DNA of 15,727 nucleotides from Geminicoccaceae bacterium (lineage in GTDB: Bacteria > Pseudomonadota > Alphaproteobacteria > Geminicoccales > Geminicoccaceae). Made by a program: the position numbers and the translations under genes. The number at the start of each line of letters is the position of its first letter. Positions within the stretch are counted from its first letter, which is position 1. The notes beneath the pieces are model-generated. The model was not told the origin of the DNA. It was given only the letters and a program-made list of their open reading frames with translations, and did no database searches. Where the stretch lies: NCBI GenBank assembly GCA_020638465.1, contig JACKIM010000004.1:1-15727 (forward strand), in the 5' to 3' direction. Below, one piece after another: positions 1 to 7,239 of this stretch.

Positions 1-218
1 CCGTGCTTCATCAGGAGCCAGTTGATCGCCTTCAGCGGCACGCCGGGACCTGCCCAGGGAGACGAGTAGCCCGGGGACACCTCTCCGGCATTGGCGTAGC
101 TGGTTTCCAGCGCAGGACCCGGCTGGCGGTCGAGGACAGTGACGTCGTGTCCGGCGCGCGCCAAATACCACGCGGAGGTCACGCCTATGACCCCACTACC
201 TACGATAAGAACCCTCAC
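1..218 (-). CDS. dadA: D-amino acid dehydrogenase, N-terminal part (runs off the left edge)
   Basis: FAD-dependent dehydrogenase that deaminates D-amino acids such as D-alanine to 2-oxo acids and passes electrons to the membrane respiratory chain. Only about 72 residues are present. The N-terminus carries the dinucleotide-binding GxGxxG motif (VGSGVIGVTSAWYLARAG), followed by ETSYANAGEVSPGYSSPWAG and PGVPLKAINWL, which match my memory of the DadA N-terminus almost residue for residue. The start is GTG at 216-218, supported by an AGGAGG Shine-Dalgarno at 224-229. The gene lies on the same strand as the cytochrome oxidase operon but is separated from it by about 370 bases, so it probably has its own promoter. 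The rest of the gene and its C-terminus are outside the window. The family is clear; substrate range cannot be judged. Confidence 0.93.
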   Translation of the reverse strand, partial: MRVLIVGSGVIGVTSAWYLARAGHDVTVLDRQPGPALETSYANAGEVSPGYSSPWAGPGVPLKAINWLLMKH

Positions 219-591
219 GTCCGCCTCCTGCAGACGATGAGACCGGAAGCCGCGCGCACGCGGCCGAAAAGTCTGTCGAACATCATGCATCTCCACCGGG
301 TCAGCGGCGGCGAACCCGGAAATCAGAACTGAGTTTTTTTGGCTTGGTTGGATTTCCGGCCCCCGGTCGACGGCCTTGCGGCCGCGCCAGGGCTAGATGC
401 ATGCGATAAGGCTGCCCGCGTGGTTCACAAAACGCATGCGAGTGTGCGATGTTTTTCTGTCCACTTGAGAAGATGGCACAGTAGGCACTCGAGAGACAAC
501 CGGCCGCACAATACCGCAGGCCAAGCCGGTTGCAATGGCCAAGTTGTCGCGTCCCGCACATCCGGACGCAGCTGCCCGCGTTGCTGCGGTC
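219..591. other. Non-coding gap between the oxidase operon end and dadA
   Basis: No convincing gene is present; open frames here are in unlikely composition and lack ribosome binding sites. A 6-bp stem (CGCAGC at 567-572 with GCTGCG at 583-588) sits four bases past the stop of the 44-aa peptide gene. It could act as an operon-end hairpin, but no T-run follows on the minus strand, so I do not call it a terminator. A T-run at 331-337 is on the plus strand. The dadA promoter is expected here, but I see no recognisable -35/-10 or FNR-type box. Confidence 0.5.
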
Positions 592-726
592 TCAGAAAAA
601 CAGCGCGAGCACAGTCATCGATGCGACTGCCAAAGCGATCATGCTCGCAATCATTACGGCCGCGCCAGAACCGAACGCCAGCGCTGCCACCCAATCGAAC
701 TTCCTGTCGGTATGCTCGCGCATCAT
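592..726 (-). CDS. 44-aa hydrophobic peptide coupled to ccoS
   Basis: Not recognised. It begins with tandem ATG codons (724-726 and 721-723), the first overlapping the ccoS stop as ATGA, a typical translational-coupling junction. A GGAG element lies just upstream inside ccoS. The peptide has a short charged N-terminus (MMREHTDRKFDW) and then about 30 almost wholly hydrophobic residues rich in Ala, Met, Ile and Val, enough for one long or two short membrane segments. It has no Cys or His beyond one N-terminal His. Position as last gene of the cbb3 operon suggests an oxidase-associated membrane peptide, but function is unknown. The alternative is a chance open frame; the exact ATGA junction and the clean amphipathic-to-hydrophobic pattern argue for a real gene. 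Confidence 0.55.
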   Translation of the reverse strand: MMREHTDRKFDWVAALAFGSGAAVMIASMIALAVASMTVLALFF

Positions 727-929
727 TCGCTCCGTGTCTTCGCAACGTAAGTGCGATTGCGGTCGTTTCCATCCCGTAACGGTGCATCGTCGGCCTCGTA
801 CAGCAGCACCCGCTCGGCCGCGCCGTCCAGATCTTCCAGCTGCCCGCTCCTCATCGACCAAAGGAAGGCGATGAGGCCGACCAGTCCCATGCCCAGCGCA
901 ACCGGGACAAGCCACGACAACAGGCTCAT
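723..929 (-). CDS. ccoS: CcoS/FixS, cbb3-type oxidase maturation protein
   Basis: Small single-span membrane protein needed for cofactor insertion into cbb3-type cytochrome oxidase. The 68-aa product has a hydrophobic N-terminal span (LVPVALGMGLVGLIAFLW, roughly residues 7-24) followed by the family signature RSGQLEDLDGAAERVL (residues 27-42), which matches the CcoS pattern of Trp/Arg-Ser-Gly-Gln-Asp/Glu-Asp-Leu-Asp-Gly. The ATG at 927-929 is chosen over a further upstream start because it overlaps the stop of the preceding ccoI remnant as ATGA and begins directly before the membrane span. The C-terminal tail (about 25 residues) is polar and variable, as is usual. It is embedded in the ccoNOQP operon. 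Length and motif are normal, so the gene appears intact even though its partner ccoI is not. Confidence 0.92.
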   Translation of the reverse strand: MSLLSWLVPVALGMGLVGLIAFLWSMRSGQLEDLDGAAERVLLYEADDAPLRDGNDRNRTYVAKTRSE

Positions 930-1708
930 GTCGCCTCCGAAAGCCGGAGCGACTTCCAAGCAGTCCTGCCGCGTGAAGGCGCTCCGCTCTGGCCTGCACG
1001 GTGCGGCGCGTTGGCGACAACAAGAATGGATGAGATCAGCATCGCCACCGCGCCGACAAGAATGGTCACGTATCCTGCAAGCGCAAGTTCATCGTGGGCG
1101 AACGAGAGCCTGATGTTCTGTGTACCCCGCCGCGTCGCCATGCGCCCTACCATGATCACCTCGGGCATGTTTTCAACGCTGTAGTCAAGGAAGACCAGAT
1201 CGGCCGAGCCGCGCTCCCTGTGTGCAGCCGCCGAAGGGGCCATCGAAACATCGGCTGCCTCACGAGCAGGAGCATCGTTGAGGCCATCGCCGACCACTAT
1301 GACTTCGCAGCCGTGAGATGCGAGAAATTCTAGGCGAGCGACCTTGTCGTGGGTAAGGATGCCTCCCGTTGCTTGATCGATCTCCACGGAACTTGCTGCC
1401 TCGGCGACCACGTTCGTGTCGTCACCCGACAGAATCGCTGCAGACTGTTCGGGCCGACGCATCCCACCTACCGCTTCGGATGCGCTTGGCCGCAGCCTGG
1501 CCATGATCTCGATGCAGCCCTGCGCGCGACCGCCGGCGGAATTCCAGGTGGCGACCTCAGCGTCTCTCTTGAGCTGCGGTGTGACTCTGTCGCGGCAGCC
1601 TAGCCTCTTGCCGATGTCGCGACTGGCGAGAACGATCTCACGGTCATAGAACGGGCGCGCAAGACCGATCTCGAGCGCCACTTCGAGTCCGGGCGCGCAA
1701 CAGCTCAC
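926..1708 (-). pseudogene. ccoI: CcoI/FixI copper-transporting P-type ATPase, internally deleted remnant
   Basis: CcoI normally pumps copper for the CuB centre of cbb3 oxidase and is about 700-760 aa with a heavy-metal domain, eight membrane spans, a TGE actuator loop and a DKTGT phosphorylation site. Here an open frame of only 260 codons remains. It starts like CcoI (MSCCAPGLE, then EIVLASRDIGKRL at about 24-36), jumps through unrecognisable sequence (about 40-85), then resumes in the P-domain (ILSGDD, residues 92-97; VVGDGLNDAPA, 138-148; VSMAPS) and ends near the last helix (SSILVVANA). No CxxC metal domain, no DKTGT and no TGE loop is present, so it cannot work as a pump. The last helical pair also seems shortened. 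The GTG start (1706-1708) has a GGAGGA ribosome site three bases past the DUF2189 stop, and the stop overlaps ccoS, so both couplings survive. I call it a pseudogene; a functional copy would have to be elsewhere. Confidence 0.85.
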
Positions 1709-1711
1709 CGT

Positions 1712-2530
1712 TCATTCCTCCGGGCGCGCCATCGCCTTATAGGCGTGCCATGTTGCGTGGCCGAGCAGCGGGAAGATGAGGATCATGCCAACCAGTCCCG
1801 TCGCCACGCAGACAGCGAATAGCACCAGCACCATGGCGCCCCACCCGATCATCGTCGGCAGGTTGTTCCAGACCAGCTTCATGCTCGTCGCCATGGCGGT
1901 CAGCGCATCGATACGGCGGTCGAGCAACATAGGTACCGCGAAGACGCTGACCGAGAAGGCGAAGGCGGCGAACAAGCCGCCGATGGCCGTACCGATCACA
2001 AGCATCGCCCAGCCGGAAGCTGTGCCAAGCAGAATGCCGACGACATGACCGAGGCCCGGAAAGGCGGTCACCCCGAAGAACAGCGACCAGAGCAGGACTG
2101 CGGCGCGCGTCCACAGGAGCATCAACAGGCTGAGCAGGAGCCCGGTGAAGAACACCTGCGCGCCCGCCCTTGGCCTGACGCGCACCATCGATCCGAGCGT
2201 GATCGACCTGCCTTCCCCAATCGCCCGGCTCTTCTCGTACAGTCCGATGGCAAGAAAGGGCGCGACAATCAAGAATCCGGCCAGCGCCGGAAACAGGATG
2301 TAGTCGCGGCCGAATCCGACGAGGGTCCAGACGAAAGCGAACGATAACAGGAACACACCGACGCCGTATGCCAGGCTCGATGATGGTCCGTTCCAAAAAT
2401 CTTGCCACCCGGCAGCAAGCCAGCGTCGTCCTTCGAGCATCGGCAGATTGCGCTGAAGGGCCGGGTCACGGGTCTCGCCGATCCCAGACGTTTCGCTGAG
2501 CAACCAGTATCCCTCGTCGGCTTCGCCCAT
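1712..2530 (-). CDS. DUF2189 multi-spanning membrane protein
   Basis: A 272-aa integral membrane protein of the DUF2189 family, which in alphaproteobacteria often sits beside cbb3 oxidase genes; its biochemical role is not established. About 35 polar N-terminal residues containing NLPMLEGRRWLAAGWQDF and NGPSSSLAYG, a motif typical of the family start, are followed by about six hydrophobic spans (for example LAYGVGVFLLSFAFVWTLVG, YILFPALAGFLIVAPFLAIG and MIGWGAMVLVLFAVCVATGL). The end HATWHAYKAM is also family-like. The ATG at 2528-2530 is preferred over upstream in-frame codons because a GGGAG site precedes it and it fits the family N-terminus. It lies between a 62-aa membrane peptide and the ccoI remnant, close-packed in the oxidase operon, suggesting a role in oxidase assembly or membrane environment (inference). 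Confidence 0.85.
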   Translation of the reverse strand: MGEADEGYWLLSETSGIGETRDPALQRNLPMLEGRRWLAAGWQDFWNGPSSSLAYGVGVFLLSFAFVWTLVGFGRDYILFPALAGFLIVAPFLAIGLYEKSRAIGEGRSITLGSMVRVRPRAGAQVFFTGLLLSLLMLLWTRAAVLLWSLFFGVTAFPGLGHVVGILLGTASGWAMLVIGTAIGGLFAAFAFSVSVFAVPMLLDRRIDALTAMATSMKLVWNNLPTMIGWGAMVLVLFAVCVATGLVGMILIFPLLGHATWHAYKAMARPEE

Positions 2531-2541
2531 GGTTTTCTCCC

Positions 2542-2730
2542 TCAGCAGGCCGACTTTGCGGCGCGGTAGCCGCCCTCGCCGTCGGCGGACTTCAGATGTT
2601 CGACGCATTCGGGCTGCGAATGGAACGCGACGTAGACGAGATGCGCGTTTGCCCCGGCGAAGATGAGCAAGACTGCCGGGACCAGGATCCAGGTCAGCCA
2701 TCCACCGGGAACACGCGCGCGTCCTGTCAT
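2542..2730 (-). CDS. 62-aa single-span membrane peptide of the cbb3 operon
   Basis: A short protein with one hydrophobic span (WLTWILVPAVLLIFAGANAH, residues 11-30) and a soluble tail holding two cysteines: C42 in QPECVEH and C62 as the very last residue (AAKSAC). I have a general recollection of similar peptides ending in AAKSAC beside rhizobial cbb3 genes but no function or name. The ATG at 2728-2730 overlaps the ccoP stop as ATGA, so it is translationally coupled to the oxidase subunit. It occupies the place where ccoG/ccoH usually follow ccoP, but it lacks the ferredoxin motifs of CcoG and does not resemble CcoH beyond having one N-terminal span. Paired cysteines plus a nearby His suggest metal or haem handling or a disulfide; this is inference only. 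Confidence 0.7.
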   Translation of the reverse strand: MTGRARVPGGWLTWILVPAVLLIFAGANAHLVYVAFHSQPECVEHLKSADGEGGYRAAKSAC

Positions 2731-3608
2731 GGTTGCTCCGTCCCAAGGTCGTGGACATAAACAGCCAGCGTCCGCATTTCCGCAGTCGTCAGGCGCTCGT
2801 CCCACGTCGGCATGTGCCCCTGACGGCCGCCATGCACGGAAGCGATGATGGTGTCGAGATCGCCGCCATAGACCCAGTACGGATCGCTGAGATTCGGCGC
2901 GCCGATCTCCTGATCTCCTTGCGCGTTCTCGCCGTGGCATGCAGCGCAAGTCGTCACGAACACCTCACGGCCCGCATTGATGCGGTCAAGGTTCTCTGGT
3001 GTCGAATAGTCAGGATGTGTCAGGGAGTACACATAGGTGGCAACGCTGCGAACCTGTTCGCGATCGAGCATCTCGTCACGGCCGAAGGCCGGCATCTGAG
3101 AGACCCGGCTCTCGGGATGCGCGGTGTTGATGCCGACACGCATCGTCTGCTCGATGAGTTCGGGACCGCCGCCCCACAACCAGTCATCGTCTGTGAGGTC
3201 GGGGTAGTTGGCGCGGCCCCTGCCGTCGCGGCCGTGGCACGCAGCGCAGTTGTCACCGAACAGCTGCCGCCCTGTGTCGCGCACGGTCCGCATCAACGCC
3301 TCGTCGGCGAGGATCGTGTCATAGGGCTCGCTCTCCAGCCGTGTCGTCCAGCCAGAGCGCTGCTGCTGGCCGTCGATGACCCGGGCTTCGACCGTCGTCT
3401 GCTGGTCTATACCCAGAAGCCCCTTCGTATAGGTCACGCCAAGCGGCCAGGCAGGCACCATAAACCACCAGAAGATCGCCCAGACGTGGGTGACGATCAG
3501 GAACATCAGCACCCCGCGCGGGATCGGCGTATCCAGTTCCTTGATGCCGTTCCATTCGTGGCCCGTCGTCTCGCGCCCGGTGACGGGGTCGCGTTCTACG
3601 TCCGCCAT
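2727..3608 (-). CDS. ccoP: Cytochrome c oxidase cbb3-type, dihaem subunit III
   Basis: Membrane-anchored dihaem cytochrome c that feeds electrons to the CcoN active site. The 293-aa protein starts with HEWNGIKELDTPIPRG, the standard CcoP N-terminus, followed by a membrane span (about residues 32-55). Two CAACH haem-binding sites lie at residues 121-125 and 221-225. Likely axial methionines are in QMPAF (M172) and HMPTW (M266). Length is normal. The ATG at 3606-3608 lies 13 bases inside the end of ccoQ, a common overlap in these operons. It is followed by a coupled 62-aa peptide rather than ccoG. All required residues seem present and the gene looks functional. Confidence 0.97.
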   Translation of the reverse strand: MADVERDPVTGRETTGHEWNGIKELDTPIPRGVLMFLIVTHVWAIFWWFMVPAWPLGVTYTKGLLGIDQQTTVEARVIDGQQQRSGWTTRLESEPYDTILADEALMRTVRDTGRQLFGDNCAACHGRDGRGRANYPDLTDDDWLWGGGPELIEQTMRVGINTAHPESRVSQMPAFGRDEMLDREQVRSVATYVYSLTHPDYSTPENLDRINAGREVFVTTCAACHGENAQGDQEIGAPNLSDPYWVYGGDLDTIIASVHGGRQGHMPTWDERLTTAEMRTLAVYVHDLGTEQP

Positions 3609-3769
3609 GGCGTGTCGTCCCGTTCGAGGATGCTGTGCTTGGCCCGGTCGAACTGCTTCCTATTCCTCGGCAAGAAGGCGTAAACGCAGACGCAGAGGAA
3701 GAAGGCCATCATGTAGAACAAGCCCCAGCTCTTGGAGAAGGCGACCAATGTTTCGTGACTGAAGTCCAT
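3596..3769 (-). CDS. ccoQ: cbb3-type oxidase small subunit
   Basis: A 57-aa one-span membrane subunit that stabilises the cbb3 complex. The hydrophobic span is around residues 15-34 (LFYMMAFFLCVCVYAFLP), followed by the family hallmark PRNRKQFDRAK, a positively charged stretch directly after the helix, and an acidic end. The ATG at 3767-3769 is preferred to an upstream in-frame start because it lies 10 bases from the ccoO stop with an AAGG-type ribosome site, and upstream residues are rich in Arg/Lys and unlike the family. The 3' end overlaps ccoP by 13 bases. Order ccoN-ccoO-ccoQ-ccoP is canonical. Confidence 0.92.
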   Translation of the reverse strand: MDFSHETLVAFSKSWGLFYMMAFFLCVCVYAFLPRNRKQFDRAKHSILERDDTPWRT

Positions 3770-3779
3770 ATCTGCCTTC

Positions 3780-4532
3780 TCAGTCTTCCGGTTCCGGTGG
3801 CTGTTCGGTAGCAGCGGTGTTCTGATAGGCGGCATCGGTCAGCCGTCCCAGCACCTGCAGATAGGCGACGAGAGCATCCATCTCGGTGACTTGCGTCGTG
3901 ACGCCATCGAAGGCGCTAACGGTGGTATCCTCGCCATAGCGCTCGGTCACGCCGGATGCGAAGTCGGTGTCGGGCGTCGCCTGGCCGTAAGCATCGCGCG
4001 CGGCGTTTTCGACCATCTCCCCTGTGTAGGGCACGCCCAGCGCCCGCTGCGCCGCGAGATGTCTTGGCAGGTCGTCCATCCTCAGTGGTGTGCGCGCCAG
4101 CCAGCGATAGGCGGGCATGTTGGATTCGGGCACGACATCGCGCGGATTGTTGAGATGCGCGACATGCCAGAAATCGGAGTACTTGCCGCCCACGCGGGCA
4201 AGGTCCGGCCCGGTCCGTTTCGAACCCCAAAGCATCGGCCGGTCGTATCGGGACTCGACCGCCAGCGAATAGGGGCCGTAGCGCTCGACCTCGTCGCGCA
4301 GCGTCCTGATCATCTGGCTATGGCAGGCGTAGCAGCCCTCGCGGACATAGATGTTGCGTCCGGCCAGTTCGAGCGGCGTGTAAAGCCGCATGTCGGGCGC
4401 TTCCTCGACAGTCTCGTCGATGGTGAACAGGGGCGCGATTTCGACGATGCCACCAACGCTGGCCGCCGCGATGATGGCGATGACGAAGCCGATGGCCGAA
4501 CGTTCGAGCTTGCGATGGAAGAGCTCAGACAT
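3780..4532 (-). CDS. ccoO: Cytochrome c oxidase cbb3-type, monohaem subunit II
   Basis: Membrane-anchored monohaem cytochrome c of the cbb3 oxidase, 250 aa. A membrane span (about residues 12-35) is followed by IYVREGCYACHSQMIRTL; the CYACH haem site is at residues 67-71. The probable axial methionine is M139 in ESNMPAYRWL. The sequence RYDRPMLWGSKRTGPDLARV is a standard CcoO signature. The ATG at 4530-4532 comes just after the ccoN stop (4536-4538) with a GGGAG site in the ccoN tail, so the two are coupled. No missing residue or length anomaly seen. Confidence 0.97.
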   Translation of the reverse strand: MSELFHRKLERSAIGFVIAIIAAASVGGIVEIAPLFTIDETVEEAPDMRLYTPLELAGRNIYVREGCYACHSQMIRTLRDEVERYGPYSLAVESRYDRPMLWGSKRTGPDLARVGGKYSDFWHVAHLNNPRDVVPESNMPAYRWLARTPLRMDDLPRHLAAQRALGVPYTGEMVENAARDAYGQATPDTDFASGVTERYGEDTTVSAFDGVTTQVTEMDALVAYLQVLGRLTDAAYQNTAATEQPPEPED

Positions 4533-4535
4533 CGG

Positions 4536-6173
4536 TCATTCTCCCGGCACGGCTGCGGGCTGGACAGGCGCATCGGAACGCAGGGCAGCGAGCGGAGCCG
4601 CCCTCACCGTCATCCAGATGTTGTAGCAGCCGACGATTGCGCCGATCAGGAACAGGAGGCCGCCGAAGGCACGGGCGATGTAGTAGGGATACATGGCGAC
4701 CAGACTGTCCACGAAGGAATAGGCAAGCGCGCCTTCCTGCGTGTACGTCCTCCACATCAGCCCCTGGATTATGCCCGAGTTCCACATCGCGAAGACGTAG
4801 ATCACTGTCCCGGCGATCGCGAGCCAGAAGTGGACTTCGACCAAGGTCGCGGAGTACATGCGCTCGCGTTTCCAGAGGCTCGGGACCAGCGTGTAGAGCG
4901 AGCCGAAGGTGATGAGCGCCACCCAACCAAGAGCGCCCGCGTGGACGTGGCCGACGGTCCAGTCCGTGTAGTGGCTCAAAGCGTTCACGGGCCGGATCGC
5001 CATGAACGACCCCTCGAAGGTCGAAAGCCCGTAGAACACGGCCGCCGCCATCATGAAACGCAGCGTCGCGTCATCCCGTACCCGGTGCCAGGCGCCGTTG
5101 AGGGTCAGCAAGGCGTTGCCTGCGGAGGCCCAGGACGGCACCAGCAGCATGACCGAGAAGGTCATGCCAAGCGTCTGCACCCAATGCGGCAGGGCGGTGT
5201 AGTGCAGATGATGCGAGCCCGCCCACATGTAAAAGAAGGTGATGCCCCAGAAGCTCAGGATCGACAGCCGATAGGAAAAGATCGGACGCTTCGCCCGCAC
5301 GGGCAGGTAGTAGTAGAGCATGCCGAGAAAGCCCGCCGTCAGGAAGAAGGCCACGGCGTTATGCCCGTACCACCACTGGACCATTGCGTCCTGAACCCCT
5401 GGCCAGATCGTGTAACTCTTGGCCTGTCCCCAAGAGATCGGGACGGCGAGGTTGTTCACGATGTGCAGGATCGCGACGACCAGGATGAAGGCCATGAAAT
5501 ACCAGTTTGCCACATAGATATGCGGCTCCTTCCGCCGGGCGATCGTCGCGATGTAGAGGACGAAGTAAGTCACCCAGACAATCACGAGCCACAGGTCGGC
5601 ATACCATTCTGCTTCGGCGTACTCCTTCGACTGTGTCACGCCCAGCAGATATCCTGAAACGGCCAGTAAACAGAACAGGTTGAAGCCCAGCAGCACGAAC
5701 CAGGGACTGAGCTGGCCAGCGAGGCGCGCGCGCGATGTCCGCTGGACAACGTGAAAGGAAGTCGCGATCAGAGCGTTGCCGCCAAAACCGAAAATCACTC
5801 CGGTCGTGTGGGTCGGGCGAAGCCGCCCAAAGGTGGACCATGCCGCGTCGAAGGCGAGATCCGGCCATGCGAGAAGGGCCGCCACCCAAACGCCCATGAA
5901 CATTCCGAACACCGCCCAGGCCATCGACAGCACGATTCCGACCTTGATCGGATCGTCATAGTAGGCAGCGGTCCGATCATCCGTCGGCTCCGGGCCGTAA
6001 AAGGAAGCCATGACCAACCAGGCAAGGCCGCCGCCGAACACCATGACGATCACGCCATGCACGCCGAGAACGTCGGATCGGCCCACGACCGCCATGGCGA
6101 GACCAGCCAGTGCGACCGCGCCCGCAAGCATCAAGGCGTACTGCCGTTCTAAGGAGGTCAGGTTCGCCAGCAT
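4536..6173 (-). CDS. ccoN: Cytochrome c oxidase cbb3-type, catalytic subunit I
   Basis: Haem-copper oxygen reductase type C core subunit, 545 aa, with about 12 membrane helices. Metal ligands are visible: H122 (RPTHTTGVIFG), H271 in the YGHNAVAF motif with tyrosines Y287-Y289 downstream, the histidine pair H321-H322 in WAGSHHLHYTALPHW, and H409/H411 in GHVHAGALGW. The conserved Glu of the type-C family lies in STFEGSF (E387). Together with CcoO and CcoP it reduces oxygen at very low concentration and can also reduce NO slowly in some bacteria (family knowledge). The start ATG at 6171-6173 directly follows the nsrR stop and is preceded by a strong GGAGGAGGA site. It is intact and normal in length. 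Confidence 0.98.
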   Translation of the reverse strand: MLANLTSLERQYALMLAGAVALAGLAMAVVGRSDVLGVHGVIVMVFGGGLAWLVMASFYGPEPTDDRTAAYYDDPIKVGIVLSMAWAVFGMFMGVWVAALLAWPDLAFDAAWSTFGRLRPTHTTGVIFGFGGNALIATSFHVVQRTSRARLAGQLSPWFVLLGFNLFCLLAVSGYLLGVTQSKEYAEAEWYADLWLVIVWVTYFVLYIATIARRKEPHIYVANWYFMAFILVVAILHIVNNLAVPISWGQAKSYTIWPGVQDAMVQWWYGHNAVAFFLTAGFLGMLYYYLPVRAKRPIFSYRLSILSFWGITFFYMWAGSHHLHYTALPHWVQTLGMTFSVMLLVPSWASAGNALLTLNGAWHRVRDDATLRFMMAAAVFYGLSTFEGSFMAIRPVNALSHYTDWTVGHVHAGALGWVALITFGSLYTLVPSLWKRERMYSATLVEVHFWLAIAGTVIYVFAMWNSGIIQGLMWRTYTQEGALAYSFVDSLVAMYPYYIARAFGGLLFLIGAIVGCYNIWMTVRAAPLAALRSDAPVQPAAVPGE

Positions 6174-6647
6174 TCATCCTCCTCCTAGAGCAGATGCAGG
6201 GGCTTCCCCTTGCATTCGGTTCAGCTCAAGCGCTTCGAGGAGCTCTTTGCGGTTGCCCACAATATCGGCCAGGTTCACGCCGTCGAAGACCTCATGGAAA
6301 GCGTCGAGCGCCCGGCCGACGACACTTTTGAGCCTGCAAGAGGGCGTGATGGCACAGCCGCCGCCGGGACGCATGCATTCGGTGAGATCGAAACCGTCCT
6401 CCATCTGCCGCATGACATCACCCAAATTGATGTCCTCCGGCGGCCGCGCCAGCGCTATGCCTCCAGCCCGCCCGCGGGCGGTCGCAAGATAGCCAAGCCG
6501 CCCCAGCTTGAGCGCGACTTTCAAAAGGTGATTGCGCGAGATACCGTAGTCGGCCGCGACGTCCGTGACCCGGCACGACTTGCCGCGATGGATCGCCAGA
6601 TACATCAGCATTCTAAGAGCGTAATCCGTCTGAAGTGTCAGGCGCAT
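6174..6647 (-). CDS. nsrR: Rrf2-family Fe-S regulator, NsrR-like nitric oxide sensor
   Basis: A 157-aa Rrf2-family transcription factor. The N-terminal winged helix runs MRLTLQTDYALRMLMYLA through YGISRNHLLKVALKLG and GRAGGIALARPPE. The Fe-S ligands are C91, C98 and C104 in the arrangement ECM-(x5)-GCAITPSCRL. Asp8 in QTDYALR matches the fourth cluster ligand known for Streptomyces NsrR. The ITPSCRL ending is typical of NsrR rather than IscR or RirA. NsrR represses NO-detoxification genes until NO destroys its cluster. The ATG at 6645-6647 has a GAGGAG site. The stop abuts the ccoN start, so regulator and oxidase share one transcript, and a truncated globin gene lies just upstream. RirA- or IscR-like specificity cannot be fully excluded. 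Confidence 0.85.
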   Translation of the reverse strand: MRLTLQTDYALRMLMYLAIHRGKSCRVTDVAADYGISRNHLLKVALKLGRLGYLATARGRAGGIALARPPEDINLGDVMRQMEDGFDLTECMRPGGGCAITPSCRLKSVVGRALDAFHEVFDGVNLADIVGNRKELLEALELNRMQGEAPASALGGG

Positions 6648-6795
6648 GCGGGCGGCTCCTCGTCAGTTGGGCAGTGGGCTGCCGAAACTAGGCGAATAGG
6701 CGCTGACAATGCGAATGCGCAGGATTGCGGGGGCGCTGTCCTGCCCCGATCGATATCTCGTACGCACCGTCGATGCGAGCCCTTTTGCGACCCGG

Positions 6796-7239
6796 TCATC
6801 CTGGTGCACCCGTTCCCGGCCGCTCCAGCCGGAAAAACATCGCAAGCCGTAAGCTGCGCGCAATTCTCTCCGCGCGGTCGACGAATATTCCGGCGATTTC
6901 TGGAGTGCATCGTTCGGCTGCGGCCTGCCTGAAATGGGCCAGCCAGATATCGAAATCCTCGTCTCGAACCTGGCTGAGCTTGACGTGGGCAGGCACGGGA
7001 CGGCCGCTGTAGGCGCCGTTCTTGAGGACCACCGAGCACCAGAAATCGGTCATCTTTTCCAGGTGCGGTTCCCAGTCGCCTTTGATCTCCGACGCAAAAA
7101 TCGGACCGAGACGACTGTCGGCACGTACGCGCGTATAGAAGTCTCGTACGAGTGCGCCGATGAACGCGCGGTCCACCAGGGGATCAGCCAGCGGCTGCTC
7201 GGGCTGAGGACGGGCGGCTTCCGGGCCGGTAGCAATCAT
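6796..7239 (-). CDS. Group III truncated haemoglobin
   Basis: A 147-aa single-domain globin of the trHb3 group. The fold markers are DFYTRVRADSRLGPIF (residues 33-48), then W56, HLEKMTDFWCSVVL (59-72), YSGRPVPAHVKL with the presumed proximal haem ligand H85, and FDIWLAHF. Such proteins bind oxygen and NO and are linked to NO or peroxide protection in Campylobacter. I chose ATG at 7237-7239; a TTG two codons upstream is possible but less likely. No good Shine-Dalgarno is visible before either. The gene lies upstream of nsrR on the same strand (about 150 bases apart) and diverges from the DUF1858 gene, with a perfect inverted repeat in the shared upstream region. Role in NO handling is inferred from family and neighbours. 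Confidence 0.88.
   Translation of the reverse strand: MIATGPEAARPQPEQPLADPLVDRAFIGALVRDFYTRVRADSRLGPIFASEIKGDWEPHLEKMTDFWCSVVLKNGAYSGRPVPAHVKLSQVRDEDFDIWLAHFRQAAAERCTPEIAGIFVDRAERIARSLRLAMFFRLERPGTGAPG

Noticed and set aside
331..337. T-run after TCAGAACTGA as a possible terminator
   Set aside because: The stem would be only four bases and no plus-strand gene ends there; both flanking genes run on the minus strand.
2733..3683. 316-codon plus-strand frame
   Set aside because: Antisense to ccoP and ccoQ, which carry clear haem-binding motifs; composition is typical of an antisense shadow.
3891..5657. 588-codon open frame on the plus strand
   Set aside because: It lies exactly antisense to ccoO and ccoN, is rich in Arg, His, Asp and Gly as expected from mirror-image GC-rich codons, and has no domain pattern or ribosome site.
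6648..6795. Search for a FixK/FNR box upstream of nsrR-ccoN
   Set aside because: No TTGAT-N4-ATCAA or TTGCG-N4-CGCAA match found by eye, so no regulatory site is called.
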